From DATARH01 sp036268075 (lineage in GTDB: Bacteria > Pseudomonadota > Alphaproteobacteria > ATCC43930 > CGMCC-115725), in assembly GCA_036268075.1 (NCBI GenBank), contig DATAUV010000117.1, positions 62,001 through 126,000 of the forward strand: 64,000 bases of DNA, written 5' to 3'. The notes beneath the pieces are model-generated. The model saw only the letters and a program-made list of their open reading frames with translations. It had not been told where the DNA came from and did no database searches. Made by a program: the position numbers and the translations under genes. This document shows positions 36,132 to 45,056 of this stretch, piece after piece (position 1 is the first letter of the stretch; every line of letters begins with the position of its first letter).

Positions 36132-37108
36132 CGCCGCTGCTGTCGGTGCGGGGCCTGGTCAAGCATTTCCCGGTCAAGAAGGGGCTGCTGCAGACGACGG
36201 TCGGGCAGGTCCACGCGGTCGACGACATCTCGTTCGAGATCGGCGCGGGGGAGACGCTGGGGCTCGTCGGCGAATCCGGCTGCGGCAAGTCCACCGCCGG
36301 CAAGGCGATCCTCAAGCTGATCGAGCCGACCGCGGGCGAAATCCGCATCGACGGCGAGCGCATCGACGGGCTGTCGCGCGCCGCAATGCGGCCTTATCGC
36401 CGGCAGCTTCAGGTCGTGTTCCAGGACCCGTATTCGTCGCTCAACCCGCGCCTGTCGGTGCGCAACATCATCGCCGAGCCGCTGCGTAACTATGGCGTCT
36501 CCAGCGGCGCGGAACTCAATCCACGGGTCAAGGAGCTGGCCGGCAAGGTCGGGCTCAGGGAAGAGGCGCTCGACCGCTATCCGCACGAATTCTCCGGCGG
36601 TCAGCGCCAGCGCATCGGCATCGCCCGCGCGCTCGCGCTCAACCCCAGACTCATCATCTGCGACGAGCCGGTGTCGGCGCTCGACGTGTCGGTGCAGGCC
36701 CAGGTGATCAACCTGCTCGGCGACCTACAGCGCGAGCTCGGCCTCTCCTACCTGTTCATCGCGCACGACATCGCCGTCGTCGAACATATCAGCCACCGCG
36801 TCGCGGTGATGTATCTCGGCAAGATCGTCGAGCTCGCGCCCAAGGTCGCGCTCTTCAAGCGGCCGCAGCACCCCTACACCGAGGCGCTCCTGTCCGCCGT
36901 CCCGGTGCCCGAGCCCGGCGCCGCCAAAAGGCGCATCATCCTCAAAGGCGACGTGCCGAGCCCGATCAACCCGCCCACCGGCTGCCGATTCCACACAAGA
37001 TGCCCCTACGCCTTCGACCGCTGCACGGTCGAGGAACCGAAGATGACGGAGGTAGCGCCGGGCCATTTCGCCGCGTGCCATCTGCGGGAGGGGATGGCGG
37101 CGGCGTGA
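36128..37108 (+). CDS. dppF: Peptide ABC transporter ATP-binding protein, DppF type
   Basis: 326 residues. Walker A GESGCGKSTAGKAIL, VVFQDPYSSLNPRLSV, signature FSGGQRQRIGIARAL, Walker B IICDEPVSALDVS, and C-terminal oligopeptide-transporter domain with GCRFHTRCPYAFDRC and AACHL. ATG 36128 overlaps the dppD stop as ATGA. Its own stop at 37106-37108 overlaps the presumed GTG start of the broken DUF6883 gene, an odd junction for a transporter operon. Confidence 0.94.
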   Translation: MTPLLSVRGLVKHFPVKKGLLQTTVGQVHAVDDISFEIGAGETLGLVGESGCGKSTAGKAILKLIEPTAGEIRIDGERIDGLSRAAMRPYRRQLQVVFQDPYSSLNPRLSVRNIIAEPLRNYGVSSGAELNPRVKELAGKVGLREEALDRYPHEFSGGQRQRIGIARALALNPRLIICDEPVSALDVSVQAQVINLLGDLQRELGLSYLFIAHDIAVVEHISHRVAVMYLGKIVELAPKVALFKRPQHPYTEALLSAVPVPEPGAAKRRIILKGDVPSPINPPTGCRFHTRCPYAFDRCTVEEPKMTEVAPGHFAACHLREGMAAA

Positions 37109-37439
37109 GCGACGCTATCGCAAGCGTCGTTGTCACGTCGCAAAGCTACGAAACTACTGTCTCTCTCCCCACCACTCGCGTGGGCGTCACAAGGCGCGCG
37201 CTTTTCGCTCACGTCTTGGGCTCGAAACATCCGACGCCGAATATCTCAGGCGAATTCTGCTGGACGGAGCGCGAGCAAACCTGGATCGCCTGGCCCCGGC
37301 CGATACCGATCGCTATGGCCAGCGCTATGTGCTTGATTTCGCCGTGGTGACCCCACGTGGCAATGCTGTGGTTAGATCCGCCTGGATTGTTCGTGCGAAC
37401 GACGACGTGTTACGATTCGTAAGCTGCTTTGTCCTCTGA
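37105..37439 (+). pseudogene. DUF6883 protein gene broken by an apparent single-base shift
   Basis: Two frames together spell a DUF6883-like protein of about 111 residues. The first frame opens at GTG 37105 with SDAIASVVV. The second frame, from about 37137 to the TGA at 37437-37439, reads VAKLRNYCLSPHHSRGRHKA, later YGQRYVLDFAVVTPRGNAV and ends RSAWIVRANDDVLRFVSCFV. The second frame has no ATG, GTG or TTG before position 37329, so it needs the first. A one-base loss near 37135 explains it; no slippery heptamer is visible. Locally lower GC suggests acquisition. DUF4926 follows after 11 bases. Could also be a sequence error. Confidence 0.7.
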
Positions 37440-37450
37440 GGCTTCTCTAA

Positions 37451-37666
37451 GTGCCCCCTTTGATCCGACTGCTTGATGTTGTTGCGCTGACCGCGGACGT
37501 CCCGGAGAACGGGTTGTTGCGCGGCCAGGTCGGCACGGTCATTGAGCGCCTCGGTCCGGATGTCTTCGAGATCGAGTTCTGCGATGACGAGGGGCGCACC
37601 TATGCACAGGTCGCGGTTCCGGCGGAGCAGTTGATGGTGCTCCGCTATGAGCCCGCGACGGCCTGA
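37451..37666 (+). CDS. DUF4926 family small protein
   Basis: 71 residues matching DUF4926: IRLLDVVALTADVPENGLLRGQ, then GTVIERLGPDVFEIEF and DDEGRTYAQVAVPAEQLMVL. This is a small beta-barrel-like domain of unknown function. GTG 37451 has GAGG about nine bases upstream. DUF4926 genes commonly stand directly after DUF6883 genes, as here, so the two probably form a functional pair; I know of no proven role. A strong hairpin follows. Confidence 0.8.
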   Translation: MPPLIRLLDVVALTADVPENGLLRGQVGTVIERLGPDVFEIEFCDDEGRTYAQVAVPAEQLMVLRYEPATA

Positions 37667-37669
37667 CCT

Positions 37670-37725
37670 GGACCGCGGGCGTCTCGCCCGCACTTCCGAA
37701 GATGCGGGCGAGACGCCCGCGGTCC
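37670..37725. terminator. 22-bp perfect inverted repeat
   Basis: Arms 37670-37691 and 37704-37725 are perfectly complementary over 22 bases with a 12-base loop. Same family as the repeats at 3.35 and 20.1 kb, with GTCTC in place of GTCCC. Lies between the convergent DUF4926 and serine hydrolase genes. Confidence 0.75.
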
Positions 37726-37729
37726 TTTG

Positions 37730-38950
37730 CTACCGATATCGGCGTCCGCTTGGCCCCGTGATCGCGCCGTAGACCAGGTGCCGCGAGAGGACGCGGTAGT
37801 GGAGGCGCTGGTCTGGGGCCTGCATCATCAGGACCGTGACCAGCCGTTCCTGCGGGTCGATCCAGAAATAGGTGCCGTGGACGCCACCCCAGAAGAACTC
37901 GCCGACCGAGCCCGGCGCCGGCGACAGCCCTTGCGCCTTGCGCACGCAGAAGCCGAGACCGAAGCCGTAGCCCATCTCGGGCACCGGGGCGAGCGCGCCG
38001 AAGCGGGTCCGCGTCGTCGAGCCGTATTCGCACCCGGGCGGCAGATGGTCGCTGGCCATGTGGGCGATCGATTTCGGCGCCAAGAGCCGCGTGCCGTCGA
38101 GGACGCCGCCGTTGAGCAGCATCTGGCAGAAACGCAGATAATCGTGCGCGGTCGAGACGAGCCCGCCGCCCCCCGACGCCCACGCCGTCGGCTGTGACGG
38201 GTCGCGCATCGGCGGGCGCTTTCCGGTCGCCGCATCGGTTTGCGGGTGCGCGACCCGGTCGCCCTTGCCCTCGGCGTCGAAGCCGGTGTCGACCATGCCG
38301 AGCGGCGTGCAGACGCGGTCGCGCAGATGCGTCGCCAAGTCCTGGCCCGAGGCGATTTCGACGACACGCCCGAGCACATCGGTCGACATGCTGTATTCCC
38401 AGGTGGTGCCCGGCTCGAACATCAGCGGCAGCCGCGCCAGCTTGCCGACGAGGTCGGCATTGGTCTGGCTGTCGTCCATCAGCTTGGCGTCCTGCCAGAT
38501 CTTTTGCACCGGCGTATCGCCGAACTGCGCGTAGGTGAGGCCCGAGGTGTGGCGCATCAGATCCTGCACCGTCATCACCCGCTGCGCCGGCCGACGCTCG
38601 ACGCCGACGGTCATCGCGCCGAATTCGGGGATGTAGTCGGCGACCGGGGCGCCGATCGCGAGCCGGCCTTCCTCGGCCAGCATCATCGCGGCGACCGAGA
38701 CCATCGGCTTTGTCATCGAGGCGATGCGGAAGATCGAGTCGACCGCCATCGGCGCCGCGGCCTCGCGGTCGCGATACCCGACCGCCTCGACATACCCGAC
38801 CCGCCCGCCGCGCGCGATCGCCAGCACCGCGCCGGGGATCAGCCCGCGCTCGACATCCCGCTTGATCACCGCGGTGGCGCGGTCGAGCCGCTCGGACGAC
38901 AGGCCGATCTCCTCTGGGCGCTCGGCCCGCGGCAAACCCGGATCGCTCAT
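37730..38950 (-). CDS. Serine hydrolase, beta-lactamase class C / esterase family
   Basis: 406 residues of the penicillin-binding-protein-like serine hydrolases. The nucleophile motif S-x-x-K is in IASMTKPMVS, the Tyr of the Y-x-N-like motif in WEYSMSTDVLG, and the third motif in WGGVHGTYFWIDP. No signal peptide, so probably a cytoplasmic esterase or amidase rather than a lactamase. ATG 38950 is 14 bases after the CoA-transferase stop side, same strand, suggesting an operon where it could act on an ester or thioester-derived acid. Confidence 0.88.
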   Translation of the reverse strand: MSDPGLPRAERPEEIGLSSERLDRATAVIKRDVERGLIPGAVLAIARGGRVGYVEAVGYRDREAAAPMAVDSIFRIASMTKPMVSVAAMMLAEEGRLAIGAPVADYIPEFGAMTVGVERRPAQRVMTVQDLMRHTSGLTYAQFGDTPVQKIWQDAKLMDDSQTNADLVGKLARLPLMFEPGTTWEYSMSTDVLGRVVEIASGQDLATHLRDRVCTPLGMVDTGFDAEGKGDRVAHPQTDAATGKRPPMRDPSQPTAWASGGGGLVSTAHDYLRFCQMLLNGGVLDGTRLLAPKSIAHMASDHLPPGCEYGSTTRTRFGALAPVPEMGYGFGLGFCVRKAQGLSPAPGSVGEFFWGGVHGTYFWIDPQERLVTVLMMQAPDQRLHYRVLSRHLVYGAITGPSGRRYR

Positions 38951-38964
38951 GTCACTGCTCCCTG

Positions 38965-40173
38965 TTAGATGGCGCCGTCGGCCTTGAGCCCGGCGATTTC
39001 GTCCGCGGACAGGCCGAGCCAGCCGCCATATACCTCGTCGTTGTATTCTCCCGGCCGCCCGCTGGGTTTGAGCGCCACCTTGCCCATCCCGTGGAGCCGC
39101 AGCGGCGAGTTCGGCAGCGTGACGCGGCCCAATTCGGGGTGGTCGATCTCCTCCAGCATGCCGCGCTCGTGCATATGCGGGTCGGCCATGATCTCGGGCG
39201 CGGTGCGCACCGGCGCGCAGGGGATGCGGTTCGCCTTGGCGCGGGCGAAGATTTCCATCTTGGGGAGGGTCTGGGTCCAGGCCGAGACCACGGCGTCGAT
39301 CTCGTCGAGATGGGCGATGCGGTCGGCGTTGGTCACAAAGCGCGGATCGTCGCCGAGCGCTTCCTGGCCCATCGCCCTGATCAGGTTTTTCCAGTGCCCT
39401 TCGGTGACGATGTGGATCGCGACATACCCGTCGGCTGCCGGGTAGACGTTGTAGGGCGCGGTCGAGAGCCCGGCCTGGCGGTTGCCGGTGCGCGGCGGCG
39501 GGTTGCCGGTGCGGTGGTAGTACTCGAAGCTGGAGGCGAGGCTCGAATACACCGTCTCCTGCATCGCCACCTCGCACAGGGTGCCGAGGCCGCTGCGGTC
39601 GCGCTCGTAAAGCGCGGTGACGACGGCGGCGTAGAGATGGATGCCGCCCATGAAATCGACGAGGGTCGGCCCGGCCTTCATCGGCGGGCCGTCGGGGGCG
39701 CCGGTAACGCTCATGATCCCCGAGGCGGCCTGGATCGTCAGGTCCATCGCGAGGTTGTCGCGATCCGGCCCGCTGATGCCGAACCCGGTGCCGGTGGCGT
39801 AGACCAGGCGCGGGTTGAGCTCGTGCATCACGCCCCAGCCGACGCCGAGATCGTCCATCGTGCCGGGCGAGAAATTTTCCAGAAGCACGTCCGCCCGCTT
39901 CGCCATCTCGAACAACAGAGCCTTGCCGCGCTCGTGCTTGAGGTTGAGGGTCACGGTGCGCTTGTTCTGGTTCAGCATCGCGAAGGGGAGCGTCGCGCTT
40001 GTGCCCGGCGCGGCGCGGCGGCGCAGCGGCTCGCCCGAAGGCGGCTCGATCTTGATGACATTGGCCCCGCCCTTGGCCATCAGCAGCGTCGCGTAGGGAC
40101 CCTGAAAGATCTGCCCGAAATCGAGCACGGTGACGCCGGCGAGCGGCAGACGCGGCGCGGTGGAATCGGGCAT
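38965..40173 (-). CDS. CoA-transferase family III (CaiB/BaiF)
   Basis: 402 residues. N-terminal PLAGVTVLDFGQIFQGPYAT with AKGGANVIKIEPPSGE is the CaiB/BaiF opening; the catalytic Asp is most likely that in MDLTIQAASGIMSVTG; PYNVYPAADGYVAI is also conserved. Moves CoA between acyl-CoA and a free acid. Start ATG 40173; the open frame upstream lacks coding character. Paired with the serine hydrolase downstream; substrate unknown. Another family III transferase lies at 53.4-54.5 kb. Confidence 0.9.
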   Translation of the reverse strand: MPDSTAPRLPLAGVTVLDFGQIFQGPYATLLMAKGGANVIKIEPPSGEPLRRRAAPGTSATLPFAMLNQNKRTVTLNLKHERGKALLFEMAKRADVLLENFSPGTMDDLGVGWGVMHELNPRLVYATGTGFGISGPDRDNLAMDLTIQAASGIMSVTGAPDGPPMKAGPTLVDFMGGIHLYAAVVTALYERDRSGLGTLCEVAMQETVYSSLASSFEYYHRTGNPPPRTGNRQAGLSTAPYNVYPAADGYVAIHIVTEGHWKNLIRAMGQEALGDDPRFVTNADRIAHLDEIDAVVSAWTQTLPKMEIFARAKANRIPCAPVRTAPEIMADPHMHERGMLEEIDHPELGRVTLPNSPLRLHGMGKVALKPSGRPGEYNDEVYGGWLGLSADEIAGLKADGAI

Positions 40174-40309
40174 CGGCAACGGTGCTCCAGGACGGGACGA
40201 GGCAAATTCTGCGCCGATGCGGCAAGACGGCGCAAGCAGCGGCGTTTCACCAAAATTTATCCTTTCCACGATATCCGATGGGGCACACTCGTTCAGGGAG
40301 ACAAGCACC

Positions 40310-41494
40310 TTGGCCGACGTCGCCGCTACACCCCGTCCGCACGGCTCGAAGCGCCTTTCTTGGCGCCGGCTGGTATTGCCGGCGCTGGCGCTCGCGCTCG
40401 CCGCGGGCGGGGTGCAGCGGCTGACCGCAACCGCCGCGCCGGCGGGACCTTCCGGGCGGCTGACCCTGTCGCCGAGCGGTTTTTCGCAGCTTCCGGGCTG
40501 GGCCGCCGACAATGTCTCCGCGGCGTTGCCGGCGTTTCTCAAATCCTGCTCACGCCTCACGACGCAGCCCAAGGGGACGCCGCTCGACCCCGCCGCGACC
40601 GGGGCGAATTTCGGCCAGGTCGGCGATTGGGATGCGCTGTGCAAAGCCGCCGCCACGCTGCCGCCCAGCGACGACGCGCAAACGCGGGCGTTTTTCGAGG
40701 CGAATTTCGTGCCGGTGCTGGCCGGTGACGGCGGCGACGCCAAGGGCCTCTTCACCGGATATTACGAGCCGGAGTTCACCGCCTCGCGCCGACGCGAGGG
40801 GCCGTTTCAGACCCCGGTCTACCGCCGCCCGGCCGATCTCGTTCCCGGCCATCCCTATATGCCGCGTGCCCGGATCGACGACGGCGCGCTCAAGGGCAAG
40901 GGGCTGGAGCTGCTGTGGCTGCAGGACCCCGATGACCTCTACGTGCTGCAGACGCAAGGTTCGGGCCGGATTCGCTTTACCGACGGGAGCACCGAGCGGC
41001 TGGTCTACGATGCGAACAACGCCCTGCCGCCGGTCAATATCGAAAAGCTCCTGTTTGACCGGGGCGACATCCCGGCGGCGCTGTTCTCGCAGATCAACGT
41101 GCGCGCCTGGATGAAGAGTCACCCAGCCGAAGCCGAGGCGCTGCGCCGGCAGAACCCCGAATACGTGTTCTTTCGCGAGTTCCAGGGCGACGGCCCGGTC
41201 GGCGCGCAGGGCGCCGTGCTGACGCCGGAGCGCAGCCTCGCCGTCGACCACCGCTTTGTCCCGCTCGGCGTCCCGCTGTGGCTGTCCGCGCAGGACAAGT
41301 ACCGGCCGGTCGCGGTTCACCGGCTCGTCGTCGCGCAGGATACCGGCGACGGCATCGAGGGCCCGGTGCGCGGCGATTTCTACTGGGGGAGCGGCCCCGA
41401 CGCGTTCCGGCGCGGCGGCGATTTCTACGCCAGCGGCCAGTATTACCTGCTCTTGCCGAAGACCGTCGCCGGGAACCAGCTCGCCGAGCGTTAG
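40310..41494 (+). CDS. mltA: Membrane-bound lytic murein transglycosylase A
   Basis: About 394 residues; cleaves peptidoglycan glycan strands with anhydromuramic acid formation. A signal segment (SWRRLVLPALALALAAGG) is followed by the MltA domain: LFTGYYEPEFTASRRREGPF, LLWLQDPDDLYVLQTQGSGR, then the 3D domain with VVAQDTGDGIEGPVRGDFYW. No lipobox is clear. The likely start is TTG 40310 with GGGAG nine bases upstream; no ATG or GTG fits between there and the signal. Its TAG stop is the first triplet of a 106-base repeat. Confidence 0.9.
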   Translation: MADVAATPRPHGSKRLSWRRLVLPALALALAAGGVQRLTATAAPAGPSGRLTLSPSGFSQLPGWAADNVSAALPAFLKSCSRLTTQPKGTPLDPAATGANFGQVGDWDALCKAAATLPPSDDAQTRAFFEANFVPVLAGDGGDAKGLFTGYYEPEFTASRRREGPFQTPVYRRPADLVPGHPYMPRARIDDGALKGKGLELLWLQDPDDLYVLQTQGSGRIRFTDGSTERLVYDANNALPPVNIEKLLFDRGDIPAALFSQINVRAWMKSHPAEAEALRRQNPEYVFFREFQGDGPVGAQGAVLTPERSLAVDHRFVPLGVPLWLSAQDKYRPVAVHRLVVAQDTGDGIEGPVRGDFYWGSGPDAFRRGGDFYASGQYYLLLPKTVAGNQLAER

Positions 41495-41597
41495 AGCATG
41501 TTCCGGAAAAGTGGTCCCACTTTTCCCATAAGAACATGCTCCATTTCAAATAGTTAAAGAGCAAAACCCGATTCAATAGGATCGGATTCTGCTCTAG
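41492..41597. repeat. 106-base interspersed repeat, copy 1
   Basis: Begins TAGAGCATGTTCCGGAAAAG and ends GGATTCTGCTCTAG, with inner palindromes. It differs from copy 2 (49665-49770) at seven of 106 positions. Its two ends supply the TAG stop of mltA (41492-41494) and, on the other strand, the TAG stop of the adenylate cyclase (41594-41596). The sequence type is common between alphaproteobacterial genes. Confidence 0.85.
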
Positions 41598-43114
41598 CCG
41601 TCGGCGCCCACCAGCCGCCGGACCATGTTGCGGAACCGCCTCGGGCCGATGTGACGTTCGAGAAAGAACGTCTGCATCTCGCCCTTGCCCTTGACCTCGA
41701 TCGGGTCGCGCGCCTCGAACCGAAACTCGCCCCCCAACAGGTCCCGCGTCACCGCCGAGACATTGATGCGGCCCGGCTCGCCGTATTTCTCCATGCGGCT
41801 GGCGGTATTCACCGTGTCGCCCCAGACGTCGTAAACCAGCTTGTTGCTGCCGAGCACGCCGGCGACAAGCGGCCCGCTGTGGAGGCCGATGCGGATGCGG
41901 ATCGGCTGGCCGATCACGCCGAGCGCGCGGGTCGCGATATCGGCCGCGGCCCGCATCGCCAGCGCCATTTCGGCGATTGCGGCGGCATGGTCGGCGCGCG
42001 GATGCTGTACTCCGGCCGCGACCATGTAGCCGTCGCCGATGGTCTTGATCTTTTCCAGCCCAAGCCGCTCGGCGAGCGTGTCGAAGCGCGAGAACAGCAC
42101 GTCGAGCACGTCGACCACCTCCTCCGGCGCGAGGTTGTTCGACAATTCGGTAAAGCCGGCGAGGTCTGAGAAGAGGACTGTCGCGTCGGCGACGCGGTCG
42201 GCGATCAGGAGCTCGCCACCGCGCATGCGCTCGATGATGCGCCGCGGCAGGATGCCGTAAAGCATGTCCTCCGAACGGGCCTTCTCGGCTTCGAGGTCCG
42301 CGTAGAGCCGGCCGAGCTGCTCGCTGGTGCGGTTGACGTTGTCGGCGAGGCCGCCGATCTCGTCGCGATTGAGAATCTCGGCACGGTGGCTGAAATCGCC
42401 GCCGGCGATCCCGGCCAGCCGACTGCCGACCGCCCGCAGCGGCCCGACGACGGAGGCGGAAATCGTGTGCGCCAGATAGAGCCCGATTACGGCGGCGACG
42501 ATGAGGAACCCCAGCAAGAGGCCGCGAGCCCGGTGATAAGACCGACGGATGGCGGCGACCTGGCTGGCCGCCTCGGCCTGAGCCTCGTCGACGAGCCGGT
42601 CGGTGAGTTCGCGGAGCTTCAGCGCCTGCGGCTGCCCCTGCTCGGTCTGCACCGCCCCGGCGAGATCGATGTCGCCGGCGCGGAGCAGGGCGGTGTCGCG
42701 GGCCGCGATGTCGATGAACTTGCCGTATTCGCCGCGCACCGCCTCGATTTCGGCCGGGTCCATCCCCTTCAGTGTCCGCAACCTGGCGAGACTGCGGCGC
42801 AGATCGTCGATACCGCTATCGAGCCGTCCCATCTGCTCTCGCGGCATCCACAGCGCCGAGGAGATCGCGATCAACAGGGCATGGCCGTGGTCCGCGAGGT
42901 CGCGGTATTCATCGCTGCGCTGCTGGGTCGCGATCAGCCTTTCGGTCCGACGGTTGGTGTCGGCGAGGATCGCGAGCCCCGCGGCGCCGAGCAGCACGAG
43001 CAGCGCGACGACCACCAGAAACGCGGCGATCAGTTTGAGCTCGAGCCGGACCGGCAGGCGCGCGAGAAAATCGGTGGCCGGCCGGTTGAGACTGGCCAGC
43101 CGCCCCGGAATCAT
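41594..43114 (-). CDS. Membrane-bound class III adenylate/guanylate cyclase with HAMP
   Basis: 506 residues. Membrane helix at about 28-52, a helical periplasmic sensor 53-195, second helix 198-218, HAMP 219-272, then a class III cyclase domain 305-480. Metal-binding aspartates are D317 (FSDLAGFTEL) and D361 (KTIGDGYMV); Lys357 is the adenine-selecting lysine, and VYDVWGDTVNTASRME is conserved, so the product is probably cAMP. ATG overlaps the stop of the D-aminoacylase gene by one base. The final residues and stop come from the repeat end. Confidence 0.9.
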   Translation of the reverse strand: MIPGRLASLNRPATDFLARLPVRLELKLIAAFLVVVALLVLLGAAGLAILADTNRRTERLIATQQRSDEYRDLADHGHALLIAISSALWMPREQMGRLDSGIDDLRRSLARLRTLKGMDPAEIEAVRGEYGKFIDIAARDTALLRAGDIDLAGAVQTEQGQPQALKLRELTDRLVDEAQAEAASQVAAIRRSYHRARGLLLGFLIVAAVIGLYLAHTISASVVGPLRAVGSRLAGIAGGDFSHRAEILNRDEIGGLADNVNRTSEQLGRLYADLEAEKARSEDMLYGILPRRIIERMRGGELLIADRVADATVLFSDLAGFTELSNNLAPEEVVDVLDVLFSRFDTLAERLGLEKIKTIGDGYMVAAGVQHPRADHAAAIAEMALAMRAAADIATRALGVIGQPIRIRIGLHSGPLVAGVLGSNKLVYDVWGDTVNTASRMEKYGEPGRINVSAVTRDLLGGEFRFEARDPIEVKGKGEMQTFFLERHIGPRRFRNMVRRLVGADG

Positions 43115-44565
43115 CAGCGGGACACCCCCGGCGCGGCGCGCCGCCGCAATGCCCGGCCAGGCCGCTCGCCGGTGGGCTTGCCCTCCTGCCAGACGGCGCG
43201 GCCGTTGACGAACACATGGGCGATGCCGGCGGCCGGCAGGGTCGGCTCGGCGAAATTGGCGCGATCGATCACGGTTTCCGGATCGAATACGCAGAGATCG
43301 GCATAGGCGCCGGGCGCTACGGTTCCGCGGCCCTGGAGCCCAAACCGTGCCGCCGAGATCCCGGTCATCTTGTGAACCGCGATTTCGAGGCCGAACAGCC
43401 CGAGTTCGCGGCTGTAATGGCCGAGGACGCGCGGGAAGGTGCCCCAGAGGCGCGGGTGCGGGTGGCTGTCATGCGGCAGCCCGTCCGACCCGACCATCGA
43501 GTGCGCAAAGGCGAGCACGCGCTGCACGTCGGCCTCGTCCATCATGAAGTAGATCGCGCCGGCGGGTTGCAGCCGCTCGGCCGCCTCGGTCGGGCCGACA
43601 CCCCATTCGGCGGCGATCTCGGCCAGTTCGCGGCCGGCGCATTCGGGCCTCGCCTTCGACCAGGTTATCAGCACCTTCAACGAATCTTCGATCCGCTGCA
43701 CCCTGAGCACCGTTGACGACGCGATATAGGGATAGACGTCGAGCCCGATTTCCTGGCCGGCCATCGCCGCACTGATCTTCGCCAGGGTTTCCGTGGTGCG
43801 GCCGAAATTGGCGACGCCGGTGGTCTTGTGATGCGAAATCACGATTGGGACGCCGGCGTCGCGGCCGACATCGAAGCTTTCCTCGAGGCTGTCGAGGACG
43901 TGCTCGGCCTCGTCGCGCATATGCGTCGTGTAAAGCGCGCCGGCCGGTTTCAGCAGCCTGGCGAGGGCCTTGATCTCGGCCGGGGGTGCGTGAAAGGCGG
44001 GAGCGTAGAAGAGCCCGGACGACATCCCGACCGCCCCGGCGTCGAGCGCCTCCTGCAGCCGCTCCTGCATCCGCCTGATCTCCGCCTCGGTCGCCGGCCG
44101 GTCGAGCGCCGGCATCGCGCCGACTCGCAGCGACGAATGACCGACGAGACACGCGGCGTTAACCGCCGCCGGCGCCGCGTCGAGCGCCGCCATGTATGCG
44201 GAGAAGGTCGGATAGCCGTAATCGATCCAGCCGCCGATCAAATCGAGCGGCGGCGGCGGGTCGTGGTCGAGCGTCAGCGGCGCGAGGCTGACCCCGCAAT
44301 TGCCGGTGACGACGGTCGTCACCCCCTGGCTCGCCTTCATCGCCATCTCGGGCGTCGCCAGGAGCGCGCGGTCGTCATGGGTATGCACGTCGATAAAGCC
44401 GGGAGCGACGACGAGTCCCGAAACATCGATCTCGCGCGCTCCCGCGGATTTGGAGACGATGCCGACCTCGGCGATGCGATCGCCCGCGACGCCGACGTCT
44501 GCACGAACGCGAGGCGCTCCGGTGCCGTCAATCACCGTGCCGCCGCGCAGGATCAAGTCGGTCAT
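43114..44565 (-). CDS. N-acyl-D-amino-acid deacylase family amidohydrolase
   Basis: About 483 residues. LILRGGTVIDGTG, metal-binding DVHTHDDRALL, TTVVTGNCGVSLAP with the family cysteine, and GRGTVAPGAYADLCVFDP are seen; PHDSHPHPRLWGTFPRVLGH is the segment typical of the D-aminoacylase branch. Start ATG 44565 (MTDLILRG) follows a GGAGGGC-like site. Its TGA shares one base with the cyclase ATG. The different length and sequence from the 10.9-kb copy suggest a distinct substrate. Confidence 0.88.
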   Translation of the reverse strand: MTDLILRGGTVIDGTGAPRVRADVGVAGDRIAEVGIVSKSAGAREIDVSGLVVAPGFIDVHTHDDRALLATPEMAMKASQGVTTVVTGNCGVSLAPLTLDHDPPPPLDLIGGWIDYGYPTFSAYMAALDAAPAAVNAACLVGHSSLRVGAMPALDRPATEAEIRRMQERLQEALDAGAVGMSSGLFYAPAFHAPPAEIKALARLLKPAGALYTTHMRDEAEHVLDSLEESFDVGRDAGVPIVISHHKTTGVANFGRTTETLAKISAAMAGQEIGLDVYPYIASSTVLRVQRIEDSLKVLITWSKARPECAGRELAEIAAEWGVGPTEAAERLQPAGAIYFMMDEADVQRVLAFAHSMVGSDGLPHDSHPHPRLWGTFPRVLGHYSRELGLFGLEIAVHKMTGISAARFGLQGRGTVAPGAYADLCVFDPETVIDRANFAEPTLPAAGIAHVFVNGRAVWQEGKPTGERPGRALRRRAAPGVSR

Positions 44566-44717
44566 CCTCAGCCCTCCCGACACAGCGACCGAAATTAGCG
44601 CGCTCCCGAGACCCTTACAAACGTCATCCCGGCGAAGGTCGGGACTCCACTTGCGAGTAGAACCCGATCTCGTCGATGTTTCGCCATGACGCAAAAGCCG
44701 AATTTCACGGCGCCCCG

Positions 44718-45056
44718 CTAAAGATCGAGTTGAATGCGAAGAGTCCGGTCGATTGCGGTCATGTCTCGCTGATCGAGGCGACCTATCCGCTGCCGCAACC
44801 GCAGCTTGCTGGCCGTGGTCAATTGGTCCCCCATTGCCTTTCGCTGGTCTCCGCGTAAGCTCACATACGCCTCGGACGGGTACAGCCTATCGACATTGCT
44901 CGTCAGCGGAACGACGATGACCCGATTGAGGCGGCGGTTGGCGGCGTCGTTGCTCACGATCACTGCCGGACGGGTCTTGCGCATTTCCCCACCGACGGAC
45001 GGATCGAATGCCACCCACCACACCTCGCCGCGTCGAGGCGGTTCATCGAGGCTCAT
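44718..45056 (-). CDS. MazF/PemK-type toxin (endoribonuclease)
   Basis: 112 residues of the PemK/MazF family. RRGEVWWVAFDPSVGGEMRK with KTRPAVIVSND and VVPLTSN are the conserved strands, and RLRQRIGRLDQRDM the C-terminal helix region. Members cleave mRNA at short sequence motifs when freed from antitoxin. Start overlaps the antitoxin stop by 14 bases. Type II toxin-antitoxin pair; chromosome-borne here beside an IlvD gene. Confidence 0.87.
   Translation of the reverse strand: MSLDEPPRRGEVWWVAFDPSVGGEMRKTRPAVIVSNDAANRRLNRVIVVPLTSNVDRLYPSEAYVSLRGDQRKAMGDQLTTASKLRLRQRIGRLDQRDMTAIDRTLRIQLDL

Noticed and set aside
37105..37350. Programmed frameshift as the explanation of the DUF6883 break
   Set aside because: No slippery heptamer or following pseudoknot is visible near 37120-37140, so a mutation or read error is more likely.
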